Positions 10,700 to 23,430 of a DNA stretch of 64,000 nucleotides are shown here, one piece after another. Each line of letters opens with the position of its first letter. The first letter of the stretch is position 1. Source of the DNA: Austropuccinia psidii (Eukaryota; Basidiomycota; Pucciniomycetes; Pucciniales; Sphaerophragmiaceae); assembly GCA_023105745.1 (NCBI GenBank), contig JALGQZ010000002.1, positions 44,506,997-44,570,996 on the forward strand, in the 5' to 3' direction. A model generated the notes under the pieces. It was not told the origin of the DNA and made no database searches. It saw nothing but the letters and a program-made list of their open reading frames with translations. The translations under genes were made by a program, and so were the position numbers.

Positions 10700-12515
10700 A
10701 TCCCTGTGAGCCTTAGAGGTATTTTCATATACCCAAAAGACCAAAAATAACAAAATAAGATATAAAGATAAATGAAATAAGTTTATTTATATTATCAAAA
10801 TAAAAATATAAATATAAATACAAATTTATATATAAAAATAAAAATTCAATTAGAATTTAAAATGAAAAATTACATTAAATTTTGAAATTGTGAAAATGCA
10901 TTTTTACTTGAAAAAATTAACTAAAAATGAATTTTTAATAAAATCAATGAAATTAAAGTATTTTTGGTAAAAAGCTACATACAATATATTATAACTTTTT
11001 ATCCAATAAATAAGATTAAGAAAATTACTTCACCATTGGATTCCTCATCAAAAATAAGGTGGGGTCACCTTAGGGTAAAATTTCTGTAACTCAACTCTTA
11101 ATAAGCTCAAATTAAGTTTTTAGTATTTTTCTGTACAAAAGTTGAAAATCCTCAAAGCCTTGACTTAATTCACACCACATGTGGTGTTAACCATCAATTT
11201 TTGTGTTAAAATTGAGGTGTTGTGTGTACTTTATAAGTTATGAGGAATGGAAGTATTTTCAATTGAAATGTCAAAATGTGCGCGTGTATTACATAAGTGA
11301 GCTGTAATTTACATATGAGGTATTAATTATTACAGCTGTGTACTGTAAAAACTCAATTGAATTGTATGTGTAAATTACAAGTGTAGGACATGATGAGGAA
11401 TTAAAGAAAAAATAAATTGGAAAGCCTAATTCTTGGGGGAAAGGAACTCTAGCTCCAAGGGGGAGCCAGACCTCCAAAATCCTTGCTGACAAGTGTGGGA
11501 TGTCAAAATCAACACAAAGGTTCATCACTTTTGGCCTGGAATTGAGTCACAGGGTCTGTGATTCAATTGATGATGAGGTTTTGATACCAACCAGGGTAGT
11601 TTTAACTGTTGCCAAGAGGGTAAAACTACCCTTAAGATAAAACAATCTTAGTAAAAGAATTTTTAACTGGTTTCTGTGTCTCTTACACTCATTCCAAAAT
11701 GTTTTGAAGGCTCTAGACCAGGTATTACTATAGTAATGGCTGATTTAAGGGTCTAAAATGGCTAAAACCAGCCCTTTTTTGGTCTAAACCAGGATTCAAT
11801 GATGCCATAATTGGATTTTCTATTTTCAGAGTGTTTTCCATGACTGACAAGAGTAAATTTTACTTTTGGAGTAAGAAAATTGATGGCTATAAAAGAATTT
11901 CTTCTTTGCCCCACTTTTCTCTTCAGGTTAGAATCTTTTCCTTTTATGATTAGTTTAAACACTGTTAAACCAATCAATAAAAGATTCCAACCACCCTTTT
12001 TAAATAATTCTAAACCTTCTAACCACGTTAAAAAATCATCATAATTATTTTTTGTAACTCTTATAATCATTTTACCCCTTGAACCACCCCAAAAGTGAAT
12101 TAAAGCATTTTTCAACACTGTTAACTTTGTCACTTTGTTTCCAAATTCACTCTGGTCACTTTTGGGCATGTTTTACCTTTAAATATCTTTTTGAAGACCT
12201 TGCTCTTTAATTAATTTCTTGCAGTTCTTTTCTCAATTAATTCCAATTGAAATTGCTCTTGAAGAAATTTCTTTTGTAGCATTAAATATCTCTTGTAGAG
12301 TATTTTTGGATAAGTTTTTATTGTTGGTAAAACAATAAATCTTTATAGAATTATTGTTTTATACTTATAAACTTAAAAGCAATGAAATTGGCGTGTTTTC
12401 ACTTAAGAATACTACTTCATACTATTTTTAATCATTTCTTACCTTATACAAATTTTGAGGACAGGAAAAGTACTTGATTTTTAATAAAAGTTTCATATCT
12501 ACACCTTACAATCCC
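10700..12515 (+). mobile_element. Solo LTR of the element 1 family with ATCCC target duplication
   Basis: The LTR proper is 10705-12510 (1,806 bp). It begins TGTGAGCCTTAGAGG, ends CTACACCTTACA, and is flanked on both sides by ATCCC (10700-10704 and 12511-12515). Perfect 5-bp duplications with TG...CA ends show a genuine insertion that later lost its interior by recombination between its two LTRs. It differs from the LTRs of element 1 by many substitutions and small indels, so it is a separate, older insertion. Confidence 0.95.
11762..12169 (-). other. Antisense open frame within the LTR (135 codons), unknown
   Basis: In the solo LTR a 135-codon frame starting MPKSDQSEFGNKVTK runs antisense to the LTR. 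The same frame can be read in the left LTR of element 1 (ATG at 1258, one TGA stop near 1066) and in the right LTR (ATG at 9423, frame lost about 60 codons in). The translation looks protein-like (for example ALIHFWGGSRGKMIIRVTK), but I recognise no domain. Differences between copies include many amino-acid changes, so selection is not evident. It could be a captured coding fragment or a chance frame. Confidence 0.3.
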
Positions 12516-12523
12516 ACAACAAG

Positions 12524-12880
12524 TGGTATTTTGGGATGCTATCCCAGGAAATTCAATTATGAGGTTTCAAAGCTTACAAAATGTTTCTTATAAGTTTATT
12601 AATAATAATTTGGATAACAAATTACCCCTCCTTCCTCTACAGGGTGGTACTGCACGATACTATTCCAGCCTATTTAATTATGAGTTTTCAAAGCTTCCTA
12701 AATGTTGATTATCAGTTGATTACTCATAATTTGAATAATAAATTAACTCACCTGCCTGAACTGGGTGGTAATGTGGGATACTCTCCCATATAGTTGGGTT
12801 ATGAGTCATGGCAGATATTCAAAAGATGATTGTGCTTTGATCACTCATAACCTGACTAATCAGAGGCCCCCGGACATTTA
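12524..12880. repeat. Degenerate 121-bp tandem repeat, three units
   Basis: Three diverged units start at 12524, 12645 and 12766, each exactly 121 bp after the last. Each opens TGGTA followed by a GGGATxxTxxCCCA-like palindrome, then TTATGAG(G/T)TTTCAAAGCTT-like sequence and an AT-rich stretch. The third unit is the most diverged and fades out near 12880. The array begins beside the ATCCC duplication of the solo LTR. Two short open frames here simply read through the repeat. Confidence 0.75.
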
Positions 12881-15428
12881 ATTTATAGCCTCTGAAACAT
12901 CAGAGCCATCAGAAACAGTCTGGAAGGTCTGTGAAAAGGCTTTCTCACCCTGTATGAGTTTATAATGGCAACTTGTGATCCTAAAACCTCATTTCAAGGC
13001 TGCTTTGAACCCATGAGACTACAAGTAAGCCACAGTAGTAAAAGCTTTCACTCTGTGGTCATATGAAAAGGTAAATAACCTCCCACTATCCTGTATTAAG
13101 ATAAAAAAATATCTTCTCCTCACCAAAATAAGAACTCCTCATGTTTTCATTGGAGTTTCTATATAGTAGAGCTGTCACAAAAAGAAGTACTCCTAGAATT
13201 TACTATATATTATTATTATTTCAATTATTATTGTAACCCAACAGATAATTGGGGTAATCAGGGCTTTCAGTAGACTCATAGCCAGTATATCATTATAGCA
13301 GATCCCTTTCAATTTATTTTGAATATAAATATTTTGTCACACTCATATTTATGGCTTTTTATTACTATATCATAGAGCCATCCTGTCAAAAATAATCTAA
13401 AATATCTCTTGATTTATTTTTTCCCTCTGTTAAATTTTCTGAATTCATTTAATTAACTGTGTTTTATTTCTATGCCTTCTCCACTGAAAATATTCTTTTG
13501 AATCATATTTGTCGCATTCAGTTTCACCTTTATGTATTTAGGAACCAAGCTCTAGATATGATGATGCATAAGTGTCTCTCAATATAGCAAGAAGTAATTT
13601 AATACCAAAAATCAATGATAAAATGTTTGAGGATATTTATTAAATACAAAATCTTCAAGTAAAGTTTTAAAATTAAGTATATAATTATGCTTCAAAGTAT
13701 TCTTTAGATATTCTATATAAATAGAAGAAGCTCTGTCCCTTAAGATTGAGTAGAAAATATTGACATCTTATTACTTTTGATCCTTCAAACCTTTTCTTAA
13801 AAGTGAGTCAAAATAGATGTTTTTTATTTTTACTTGGAGGGAAGCTTAATAAACCTCTTGGGGATAGATGACAAATCTAAGCCTCTTTTTCAAAGGCCAA
13901 AGCCCAGCTAATTATATTCACTTCTGTAGGCTTGAAAGAGCTTTAATGATCTGATTCATTCAATTTTCATTTTTTCAAAGCAGAATCAACTTGATTCTTC
14001 ATCAGGTTCTGTTTTCTTTCCCTTAGGCATATTGAATTCTTGGGGATTGAGGTTTGTGGAGTAAATATTTGCTCTTGATAAGTTGTAAAATTTAATCTTT
14101 TTAAAACTAAAAGCCTAGTGCAAAAATTCTTCCATTTTTAATTAATAAAGATTTTTAGCATACAGAAAAGCAAATTAAAACTATACCTGGCCCAAAATAT
14201 CCTTTTGATTAGAATCAACAAAAAAAATTATGAGGGCCATACAGGAAATCTTTTTCTTAATCAACATTATGGGAGTGCATGGGCTGAGCATCAGATGTAA
14301 TGAAAAAGCAAAAAAACCATTTAAGCTATTTTCTTGAATTTGAGAGGGAATTATTTGGGAATTAGCAGATATCTAAGTGAGATCCAAGTGAATAGAATGG
14401 AAGGAGATCTTGAAAAGAAATTGGAGGATGGATTTTGTACCACTTAAAAAATTGGTGATGTCAATGGGCATGCATTGAGAATAAGTGGAAATCCAAATTT
14501 AAACTAAAATAAGGGCACCAAGGTTGTTGGCTGACCCAAAAATAATTCTGGGCTCCTTCAGCTAAAGGCATTGAGCACAAGCAGAAAGGAGCTTTTATAT
14601 TAAGTGGAAATGGGCTGGTGAACACTTCTGCAGGAGGGAGATTTCCTGGTAGCTGTCAAAAGAGCTTATAAGCTGTTTTAACCATGAGGAGTAATTAAAG
14701 ACATCCAAAGGCGACAGGGAAATTTACAATAAATATGGTTTGAGCCTTTGAGATATGACCAAATATCCAAATGGCTTGCAAAAAATATTCAAAAACTCAT
14801 TCTAATAACAAGAATTAAACTTAAAATCTTGAAAACAATTAGAATGAGTAAATATTCCATCAAAAAGCATAAATTCTTGATTATCTCAGAAGCCAATGGA
14901 TAAATGTGGGAAATAAATCACACCATTGCATTTCTCACCTGAAAAGACATATATTTCTTCTTTATTTCATATCTTTTAACCCAATACTTACTGAGATATC
15001 TGGTTATATGCACTTTTATGATCAGTGCATATATTTGTGGTTCTTAGCTCATATCTTATAAAATAATCTGGATAAAGACATGATCCAAGCTCAACGCTGC
15101 CAGGGAGTAACTTGAATGATACAGCCATAAGCTTTTATTGGCAGATTATAAGTGAGGTTAAGAATAATAAAGCAAAAGTTTTCAAAATAGCAATACCAGT
15201 TGACTACTCAAATTTAAAAGTGGTAAAAACTTAGGAAAAGTATATATTCATATTTTACAAGCTCATATGTAAATAATGAAGCAGTTACTATTATAATAAT
15301 CAAGCTAAAACCTTATTAAACTATGGATTAAGGTCTAAAATAGCACATTTTGACAGAAAAGATGAATTACAAGAAAAATCATCAAAAATGGAGGTTAAAT
15401 TATGCAATGAAGTCCCCTTGGCACCTTA
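12881..15428. other. AT-rich intergenic DNA, no gene recognised
   Basis: About 2.5 kb without an open frame long enough to list and without motifs I can assign on either strand. The composition is slightly less AT-rich than the LTRs. It may hold old transposon remains, but I cannot show this. Confidence 0.5.
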
Positions 15429-15433
15429 GTAAG

Positions 15434-17613
15434 GGTAATTTTTGTCTACAAAACTCTTGATAATAGTAACAAATATCAAGAGGACTATGAATTTCCTCAG
15501 TAGAAAATATAATATAATTAGATATTATAACCACAAATCAATATAACTATTAAACATGATTATATATAAAAAAAATTCCTTATTATCAACTAAATTGATA
15601 ATAGAAAAAACTCTTAATAACTATAATAAATTATAATTATTCTATTATCATTATAGTCACTGAAAGTTATAATAATAAGAACATATAAAGCTCTTAATGA
15701 GACAATTATATGTGGAAAATAATAATATTTAACCCCTTATAAATAATATAAATATTATTTAGAAGAGAATTCTGACACACACGGTGAAGAGATAAATTTT
15801 ATAGAAAAATTCTATATATATTCTGACACACACTGTGCAGAGATAAATTTTATAGAAAAATTCTATATAAAAAAACCAATTCTAGATAAAAAAGATATAG
15901 AGTTTCAGAGAAAACTTACTTATACTATAAAATTAATATAATAAGTCAAACAAAAACAGTAATTATATTAAATAATGTTTATAAGTTAAAAAAATTCCGA
16001 ATATCAACATTTCAAAACATAAAACAGCTTTTTATGATAAAATAGAAGATTTAAGAGTTTTTCAGAGGAATTTTTGTCTTTTGAAAGGATATTCAAGACA
16101 ATAATTTTATATAATAAAATGTATTATTGATTATTAAAACAATAATGAAATTACTATTATTTCAATGATTTAATATAAGATTAATAGAGAATAGAATACC
16201 TAAGAAATACTCAAATAATAAGATTCTATATTTAATAAAACTTCAAGTCTTTAAATTTCTAATATGATTGTAATGAGAATTATTAATTGGCAAAATATTG
16301 CTATGAAGGCTCTTTTTATGACTGCAGAGCATCTCTCATGATTAATAATGGATATAGAGGTTGTGCTCAGGTCAAAACTGAAAAAAAGAATCTTTAAAAG
16401 AAGGTTCTTTACTTAAGTTAACTTATTTTTAATTCCAATTAAAAGTTACCAATGCTCTTCTTAACTCCAAGTAACTTTAATCCCCTTTTAGATGGGCTAT
16501 TTTAAGTTTAAATATAAAATAGTTTTATTTATATTAAAGTTAATCACATTAACAACTTGAGAATAAAGCTTCAAGCAGAACTCTCTCAAAGTGGATTTTT
16601 AATTAATTTTTAAATAAATCTTAATTATCTTTAAAAAAAATTCAAAAAGTTAATTTCAAGGCTAATTATAAATCACGCCTTTTTAGAAAATATACCTAAT
16701 ATTTGACTTATACACTTATAAAATTAAATTGTAATCTGTGTGAAATCTTCAAGCAAATCCATTAAGAATTGGATTTTTGATTTTTGATTAATTTTTTAAG
16801 TTATTTCTACTTTTCCATGGAAAATAGTGTTACTGACCAGAACTTAACTTTAGATAAGGTTTCAACACTTATAAACTTAAAGGTTTAAGATTATTTAAGC
16901 TTTGAAAATTCTTAAAACGTTAATTACAAGCTTGAATATTAGGATTTACCCTTTTTCAGCTTGAAATTCCTGTCCAAATTGGGATAAAACCGGTTTAAAC
17001 TTTAAAGTTGGATCAAAGTCTAATATTACAGCTCAAATAAGGTTGAAAACCTTAATAGAGTCCTTTCAGATCCCAAAAGCTGGGTACCCCCACTCTATTT
17101 GGTCTTTTTACTTTGTCCAACCTTTCTGTGTGCTTTTGGCCCTTTTCTTTATTTGAAGCAATACTATGTCCTGAAACCACTTTAAATTGAGCTCATGCAT
17201 GATTTACATTTTGTATGGCAAATCCTTAGCCAATTCAGTAAATGTACATGACACCTCAATTTTAACTAAAATGTTGGTAAGTTTTCATAAACATTGTGAA
17301 AATTTAAATTTAACAATTTTAAAAAGTGCTAAAAAAGTTTAACTTGAGCTGTGAGATTCTTAAATATTGTAATAACATAAGAAATGTCCATTTTTGGGTA
17401 TAACACCCTATGGGTCTACCCTAGGTTATTTTTGTTCTAGAATCCAAAAATACATAATAATTAGAACTTTGTTTATCCAAAAGAAAGCTATACATATTTT
17501 TTGTTAGACTTTGTTTTAAATTCAATTTGATAATTATGTTCAAGACTAAATCAATTTTATAAAAATTTATTTGTGGCCTTATGGGCATTTCATACATATT
17601 TCACAGGCTCACA
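15434..17613 (-). repeat. 3' LTR of element 2
   Basis: A 2,180-bp LTR. On the minus strand it begins TGTGAGCCTGTGAAATATG (17613 downward) and runs to 15434, where the expected terminal CA has mutated (plus strand GGTAATTTTT against TGTAAGGTTTTT in the other copies). It aligns along its whole length with the LTRs at 20988-23095 and 25427-27516. It contains short AT-rich insertions and a locally duplicated CACACACxGTGxAGAGATAAA segment (15775-15850). Confidence 0.93.
15454..15482 (-). terminator. Stem-loop near the LTR 3' end
   Basis: CTCTTGATA and TATCAAGAG form a perfect 9-bp stem around an 11-nt loop. The same hairpin recurs at 21008-21035 and 25447-25475 in the other two LTR copies, close to the LTR 3' boundary. 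A role in RNA 3' end formation or in strand transfer is a guess from position. Confidence 0.4.
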
Positions 17614-17630
17614 TTCCCTACCACCCAAAG
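17614..17630 (-). other. Polypurine tract of element 2
   Basis: On the minus strand, CTTTGGGTGGTAGGGAA abuts the TG of the 3' LTR. It corresponds to the tract of element 1 and confirms the LTR boundary. Confidence 0.75.
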
Positions 17631-17772
17631 AAAAAAAAGGACTACAATTTTTCATTGAATAATATACCCCCAATCAAATTGTGGGGTATAATCCAATTTT
17701 CAACCTCTCTACTGATAGTTTCAAGTATGTAAAGCACAAAATTAAAAAAATTTATTAAGGAATTTGTGTTCT

Positions 17773-18054
17773 CTAATGCCTGAATTTTCTGAGAAAATTT
17801 TTGGAATCAGGTATTTTACTTTCTGAAAGCCACTCATTTTCATATTGTGGGTTTATGTACCTGACTAAGTATTCTCTTTGATTTTTTCCCATAAGTCTTC
17901 TTTCTTTCATGACTCTCAGCACCTTTTTCTCTTCACTTTTATCAAGTGGTGGTACTTGTAAGGGTGTTTTATATTTTAAATTAAATAACTCCTTATCACT
18001 TGAAGTGTAATGCTTTACTATGCTGACAGGGAAAGTTGGATGTTTGTTTACCAA
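17773..18054 (-). pseudogene. pol: Integrase C-terminus and chromodomain of element 2
   Basis: A 93-codon open stretch homologous to the end of pol in element 1. It opens NKHPTFPVSIVKHYTSSD, contains the chromodomain-like VMKERRLMGKNQREYLVRY and NEWLSESKIPDS segments, and ends FLRKFRH before a stop. It is separated from the upstream integrase segment (18069-18347) by a frame change. The spacing and order match element 1. Confidence 0.8.
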
Positions 18055-18774
18055 TTCTCCTGGAAGCTCTACTTGTAATGAATTTGTCCCATTAATGGCT
18101 TTAATAATAAATTTTCCTCAAAGGAATCTTTGAATTTCTTTGGGCCTTTAATATTGTTCAAGCTCAAGGTTGAAACTAGTATTAAGTCCCCTACTTTGAA
18201 TTCTGGGGTTTTATGACTTTTATCCCACTTTTGGTTAGCATATTCAAAGGCATAACTCATGCTTTGATTTTCATGATGCCTCACTTGATCATGAATTAAT
18301 TTAAATCTTGAAGAATTTGGATTAATATCAACTAAGTCTTCCTTCAAAGTATCAACTGTAAGCTTTTGGTTTCATCCCTCTTCCAACATGAAAGGAGTTT
18401 TGCCTGTTGAAGCATGTATGGAAGTCTTATAGGCTAATTTCAATTTCAGTATAATTGTAAACCAATAATGGGTAAAGCCATCAGAATCCTCAAACTCCAG
18501 GCCATAAGCACAAAATCTTCTGATCATGTCATCAAGGTCTGAATCATACTTTCTGATAATAAATCAGTTTGTGGATGGTAAACTGTTGAGACTTATATTT
18601 TTGTACCAAAAGGCTTATGTAAATTAATCCATAAGGCTGATTTAAATTTTGGTTCTCTGTCACTAATTATTTTTTTAAAGAGACCAGTATGAGATACTAC
18701 TCTGTTTCAAATTAAAAGAGCTGTATCCATAGCTGTGTCATCTTTATGCAATGTTAAAAAGATGGAGTTTTGTT
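18055..18774 (-). pseudogene. pol: Integrase catalytic core and linker of element 2, broken
   Basis: Read on the minus strand in shifting frames, this holds the second catalytic Asp (IISDREPKF) and the Glu (HPQTDLLSESMIQT). The two are 35 residues apart as in the D,D-35-E family, but a stop codon lies between them. The clean 92-codon piece at 18069-18347 covers the region after the core, including KVGDLILVSTLSLNNIKG, equivalent to GDLVLVS in element 1. The first catalytic Asp lies in the adjacent segment (HMDWVTALPP). Confidence 0.8.
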
Positions 18775-19968
18775 TTATGTGTCTACAATAACAATATATT
18801 CATGATGACATTTTTCACCACCAGGTGGTAAGGCAGTTACCCAATCCATATGAACCACTTCCCATGGGGCAATTTCTTCTTGGATATTAATAATTAATCC
18901 AAATCTTTTACCATTAGCTTTATTGGCTTTTTGACACCTGTCACAACTATGACAGTATTCAATGACATCTTTTATCCTAGATTGCCACCAAGAACAATTA
19001 TTAATTCTTTCCATTTTTCTTTCTTCAGACAAATCTCCAGAATAAATGTTGTCATGGCACTTCAGCAATATTGTTCTAATTAACACTATACTACATAAGA
19101 CCATTACACATGTGTGTTTAGACCTATGATACAAGATACCATCAAATGAATGGAATCTTCCATTACCATATGATTTCTTCCATATATCATCCAAAGAATT
19201 AGCAAAAGCTTTATCTTTACAATCTTTTTCAAGTAGAGAAGTGAGAATATGGCAATTTCTATCTTTCTTATAGCTTTCTCTCACTTTTTCAAAGAACTCT
19301 GCTCCCACATATGTGATGTTAATTCCTTCAATTGAAATTTGAGGTTCTGTACTTTCAGGAACATAAGCATTATTTTCAGGTGGATTGGATAATTCCCATC
19401 TCCTCAAGCCATAAGAATTATTTTTAATATTGCCATCTTTGTGTACTATGATCATATTTCCTCTATACTCCTGTATAGCAAGCTGATATCTTAAAATGTA
19501 TCTGTTTGGAGTTTTTATGGTAAGAAGTGATTTCATGGCATTACTATCATTAATTACCTCAAACACACTACCATCAAGATAATAATGAGGTTTATCTAAA
19601 TCCCATACAGGGAAAAGGTACTCCATTTGGCTTGCTCCATATCTTGCCTCAGTAGGTTTTATTTTTCTTGAGATAAAACAAACTGCACCTTCATAAGGTT
19701 TGTCATTGATAATTTGGACTTGATGAAGAGCTTCACCTATACCTTCATCACATGCATCAATATACATCTTGAAATAAATTTTCCATTCTGGAATTATTAA
19801 TAAAAGTGCATTGGTTAAGGCATACTTGCTTTTTTCATATGATTTAATCCTTTCTTGTGTCATTTCAAAGACAGCTTGTTGATCACAAATTCTTTGCAAT
19901 GATCTGGAATGGTTTTCAAAATCTTTGAGGTTTTTCTTGTAATAACTAACAAACCCTGATAAATACAT
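18775..19968 (-). pseudogene. pol: RNase H and integrase zinc domain of element 2 (397-codon open stretch)
   Basis: This is the longest clean frame of element 2. It begins in the RT connection region (SGFVSYYKKNLKDF), covers RNase H (MYIDACDEGIGEALHQ, QMEYLFPVWDLDKPHYYLDG, VINDSNAMKSLL) and the integrase N-terminus with CHSCDRCQKANK, and reaches the first DDE aspartate in HMDWVTALPPGG. Changes from element 1 include loss of the second zinc-ligand histidine (SGDLSEE where element 1 has SGHLSE). It stops at VIVDT. RNase H and integrase function as in element 1. Confidence 0.88.
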
Positions 19969-20987
19969 GATTTCTTTTTTTCTTCTGAAACATTTGTTTC
20001 AGTAAGACTGCATTGACTTTGTTTTTATCAAAGCTGAGGCTTAGTCCTGAAGCTACATTCCCTAGAGATCTCAACTCATGTGTCCAAAATTACATTTTTT
20101 ACAATATATTGTCATGTTCACTTGAAGAATTTTCTTGGGTACTTATGAAATTCTCTCTAAACTCAATTTCCAGGTTTCTGAAAAAATAATAATTTCATCA
20201 ATATAGATGATTAACCATCCCTCTGATAACTTATGTGGGAAATGGTATACATTATTCTTTGATAATGAGTAGGCTCATTTTTAATACCAAAAGGCATCCC
20301 CAAGTATTCATAAATACCAAGATGAGCAATTATTCTCAATAATCTTGTAGTATGAGGTGTCAAAAAACTCTGATAGAAACCTTTAAGCGCATCCATGGAA
20401 GTAATGAATCTTGCTTTGGATAATTGACTCAAAGTCTCATGAATTCTAGCAATTGGATACCTGTCTGGAATAGTATAGATATTCAATGCTCTAAAATCAC
20501 CAACCATCCTTAATTTATCATTATTCAAAGTAATGATTACAGGGGTTGTGACTTCTACTTCCTCATTATATCCAATGTTTCTAAGAACTCCTAATTTCAT
20601 CACCTCATTAATATGAGCTTCTAATGCTTCTCTAGCTGTAGGGCTAGCTGGGAAAGCTGTTCTTCTTGATAGTATAGGGTAAGGTTTTTCCAAATTCAGA
20701 ATAATGTCTACTTCATAGTGATTAATAGCCCCTAGTGGTTCATTATCAGAAGCAAATGTTTCTTTATATTGAAATATAATCAATGATGTCTTCCTTCATT
20801 TCTAATGTTAATTCAGGACTTATTTGTGCTTTAAACAATTGTTCTGTCACAAAGCTTTTTTATTAACATTTTTTACTTGTCTGATGAGATTTATTTCTCT
20901 CTTCTCTAGAGTAAAAGAAAAATTTTGTTCTTTATTTTCCCCTATAGTGAAATATCTGTCTTTATACCTATTAATATCAATACCATA
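19969..20987 (-). pseudogene. pol: Reverse transcriptase of element 2, active site altered
   Basis: The main clean piece is 20211-20783 (190 codons), with EVEVTTPVI, RMVGDFRALNIYTIPDRYP, the first catalytic Asp in SMDALKGFYQS, and GMPFGIKNEPTHYQRIM. A frameshift near 20225 precedes the YxDD box, which reads YIDE (about 20190-20205), so the second Asp is Glu. Further downstream the frame is broken up to 19968. The RT N-terminus (EPLGAINHYEVDIIL) and the linker to protease lie between 20690 and 20987, where the solo LTR starts. This RT cannot be functional. Confidence 0.88.
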
Positions 20988-23100
20988 TGTAAGGTTTGTC
21001 TATGAAACTCTTGATAATAGTAGAAATATCAAGAGTACTATGACTGTTTTCTATAGCCACAAATTTAAATTTAATTATTATTATAAAAATATAATAATAA
21101 AAAAATATAATAATTATAATAAATTATAATTATTCTATTATTCTTATAGTCACTGACGATTATAACAATAAGAAGTGTAAAGCTCTTAATGAGACAATTA
21201 CACATGGAAAATATGAATATTAACCACTTATAAATAATATAAATATTATTTATAAAAGAATTATAACACACACTGTGCAGAAGTAATTCTTATAGAAAAA
21301 ATTCTATTTAAAAAAAACTAATACTAGATAAAAAAATATAGAACCTTAGAGAAAACTTACTTATAATATTTATTTAATACAACAAGTTAAACAACAACAG
21401 TTATTATATTAAATAATAATTATAAGTTAAAAGCACGCCAAAAAATCAATATTTTTAAAGATAAAACAGCTTTTTATAATAAAAATTATGATTAAAGAGT
21501 TTTTAAGAGGAATTTGTGGATTTTTAGAAGATATTCAAGATGATAATTTTATATAATAAAACCTATTATTGGTGATTACAACAATAATCTAAATTCTATG
21601 ATTTCAATTCTTTTAATTTTGATCAATAAAGAATAGAATAACTTAAGAATTACTCTAATAATAAGATTTTATATTTGATAAAACTTTACCTGTTTAAATT
21701 TCTAATATGATTGGATTAATAATGATTGATGGACAAAAACAGTGATGAAAAGACTCTTTTTATGTCTTCAGAGCAGCTCTCATGATTCATAATGAATATA
21801 GAGGGCGTGCTCAGGTCAAAACTGAAAAACCATGCTTAAAAATAAAGTTCTTAACTTAAGGTAACTTATTTTCAATTCCAATTTAAAGTTATCAGTGTTA
21901 TTATTAACTCCATGTAGCTTTAATCCTCATTTAAACTAATTATTTTAAGTTTATAATATAAATAAACTTATTTATATTGAAGTTCATCACATGAAAAACT
22001 TAAAAATAGAGTTTCAAGCAGAAATCTCTTAAACTCAATTTTTAATTAATTTTTAAAGAAATTATAATTTTCTTTGAACTTTAATTAAAAGAGTAAATCT
22101 CCAGGCTAAATACCCAGGAAATTTATTTGTAAAAGATACTTAAAATTTAATTTATATATAGATAATATTAAATTGTAAGCTGTGTGAAATGTTCAATCAA
22201 ATTCATTAAGAATTGGATTTTTAATTAATTTTTGAAGTTATTACTATTTTTCCTCGTAAAATAGCAATACACACCAAACCTTAACTTTTGATAAGGTTTT
22301 AATTCTTGTAACCTTAAAATTTTAAGCTTAATTAAGTTTTGAAAGTTCTTAAAACCTTAAATTCAAGCCTGCATATTGGGATTTACCCTTTGGCAGCTTG
22401 AAATTCTTGTCCAAATTGGGATAAAACCAGTTTAAACTTTAATGTTGGATCAAAGTCTAATCTTAAAGTTTAAATAAGGTTGAAAATCCTCCAATACAGG
22501 TGGAAAACCTTAATTGAATCCTTGCAGATCCAAAAAGTTGGGTACCCCAGCTCTTTTTGGTCTTTTTCCTTTGTCCCACCTTTCTGCTTGGATTTTGCCC
22601 TTTTATTTATTTAAAGCCATACTATGGCCTTAAACCCTTTTGAATTGAGCTCACACAGGATTTACATTCTGTATGGCAAATCCTTAGCCAATTCAGTAAA
22701 TATACACAACACCTCAATTTTAACTAAAATTTTGGTAAGTTTGCATAAACTTTATGCAACTTTAAATTTAAGCTTATTTAATCTTAAATTTAACAATTTT
22801 TTAAAAAATGTTAAAAAAGCTACATTGGTACTGTGAGATTCTTAAATCTTCTAATAACATAAGAAATAAGTGTTTTTGGGTATAACACCTTATGGATGTA
22901 CCCTAGTTTATTTTTGGTGTAGAATCCAAAAATGACATAATATTTATAGCTTTGTTTATCCAAAAAAAGGTAATACTTATTTTTTGTTATTTTTTATTTT
23001 AAATTCAAGCAAAAAGTCTGTTGAAGACAAATTTAATTGTTTATGAAGTCATTTGTGGCCTTATGGGTATGTTATACAGACCTCACAGGCTCACACCATA
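20983..23100 (-). mobile_element. Solo LTR nested in element 2, CCATA target duplication
   Basis: The LTR is 20988-23095 (2,108 bp; plus-strand ends TGTAAGG...GGCTCACA) and is flanked by CCATA at 20983-20987 and 23096-23100. It is the same family and orientation as the LTRs of its host element. It splits the protease segment precisely: reading across the gap restores the tail of the protease, LGNYYLNIYG then IDINRYKD, in agreement with LGNDNLIMYGIDLHNKKD of element 1. So a relative inserted into element 2 and was later reduced to one LTR. Confidence 0.96.
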
Positions 23101-23430
23101 AATATTTAGATAATAATTTCCAAGTATAAATTTTTGTGAAGTGCAATTATTCATAAAAACAAATTCAACTTTCATTCTGATACTTCCTGCATGGTGAGGA
23201 AATATCATTGCTGATTTAAAATTACCCAAAGGGTACAGATCTTGGCTAGCACTTCTGCATCTTATACCTTCAATTAACATCAATTTTTCTTGCCAATTGG
23301 TATAAATGTTTTCAAGATAGCTTTTACCAAAAAAAGTGAAGAAAGAACCTGATTCAAGGTATATCTTTGCTTCCTTTTTGTTTATCACAATATTAGTGAT
23401 ACAAGATTATCCAGCTGTATAACCCTTACC
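23101..23430 (-). pseudogene. pro: Protease region of element 2, 5' part, interrupted by the solo LTR
   Basis: An open stretch from 23388 runs down to the LTR insertion. The catalytic loop reads YLESGSFFTFFGKSYL, aligned to LLDPGAFFSCVGKSFL in element 1: the catalytic Asp is Glu here. The segment KFILGNYYLNIYG closes the fold, and the remainder continues beyond the solo LTR at 20987. The element's protease is therefore dead twice over, by substitution and by insertion. Confidence 0.75.

Noticed and set aside
15423..15434. ACCTT as the left target duplication of element 2 (LTR starting at 15428)
   Set aside because: The right flank after 27516 is GTAAG. Placing the LTR start at 15434 gives a matching GTAAG on the left and a better alignment with the other LTRs.
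22624..22836. 70-codon frame inside the nested solo LTR
   Set aside because: It covers the 19-bp conserved LTR block and is not clearly kept open in the other two LTR copies, so it is not counted as a gene.
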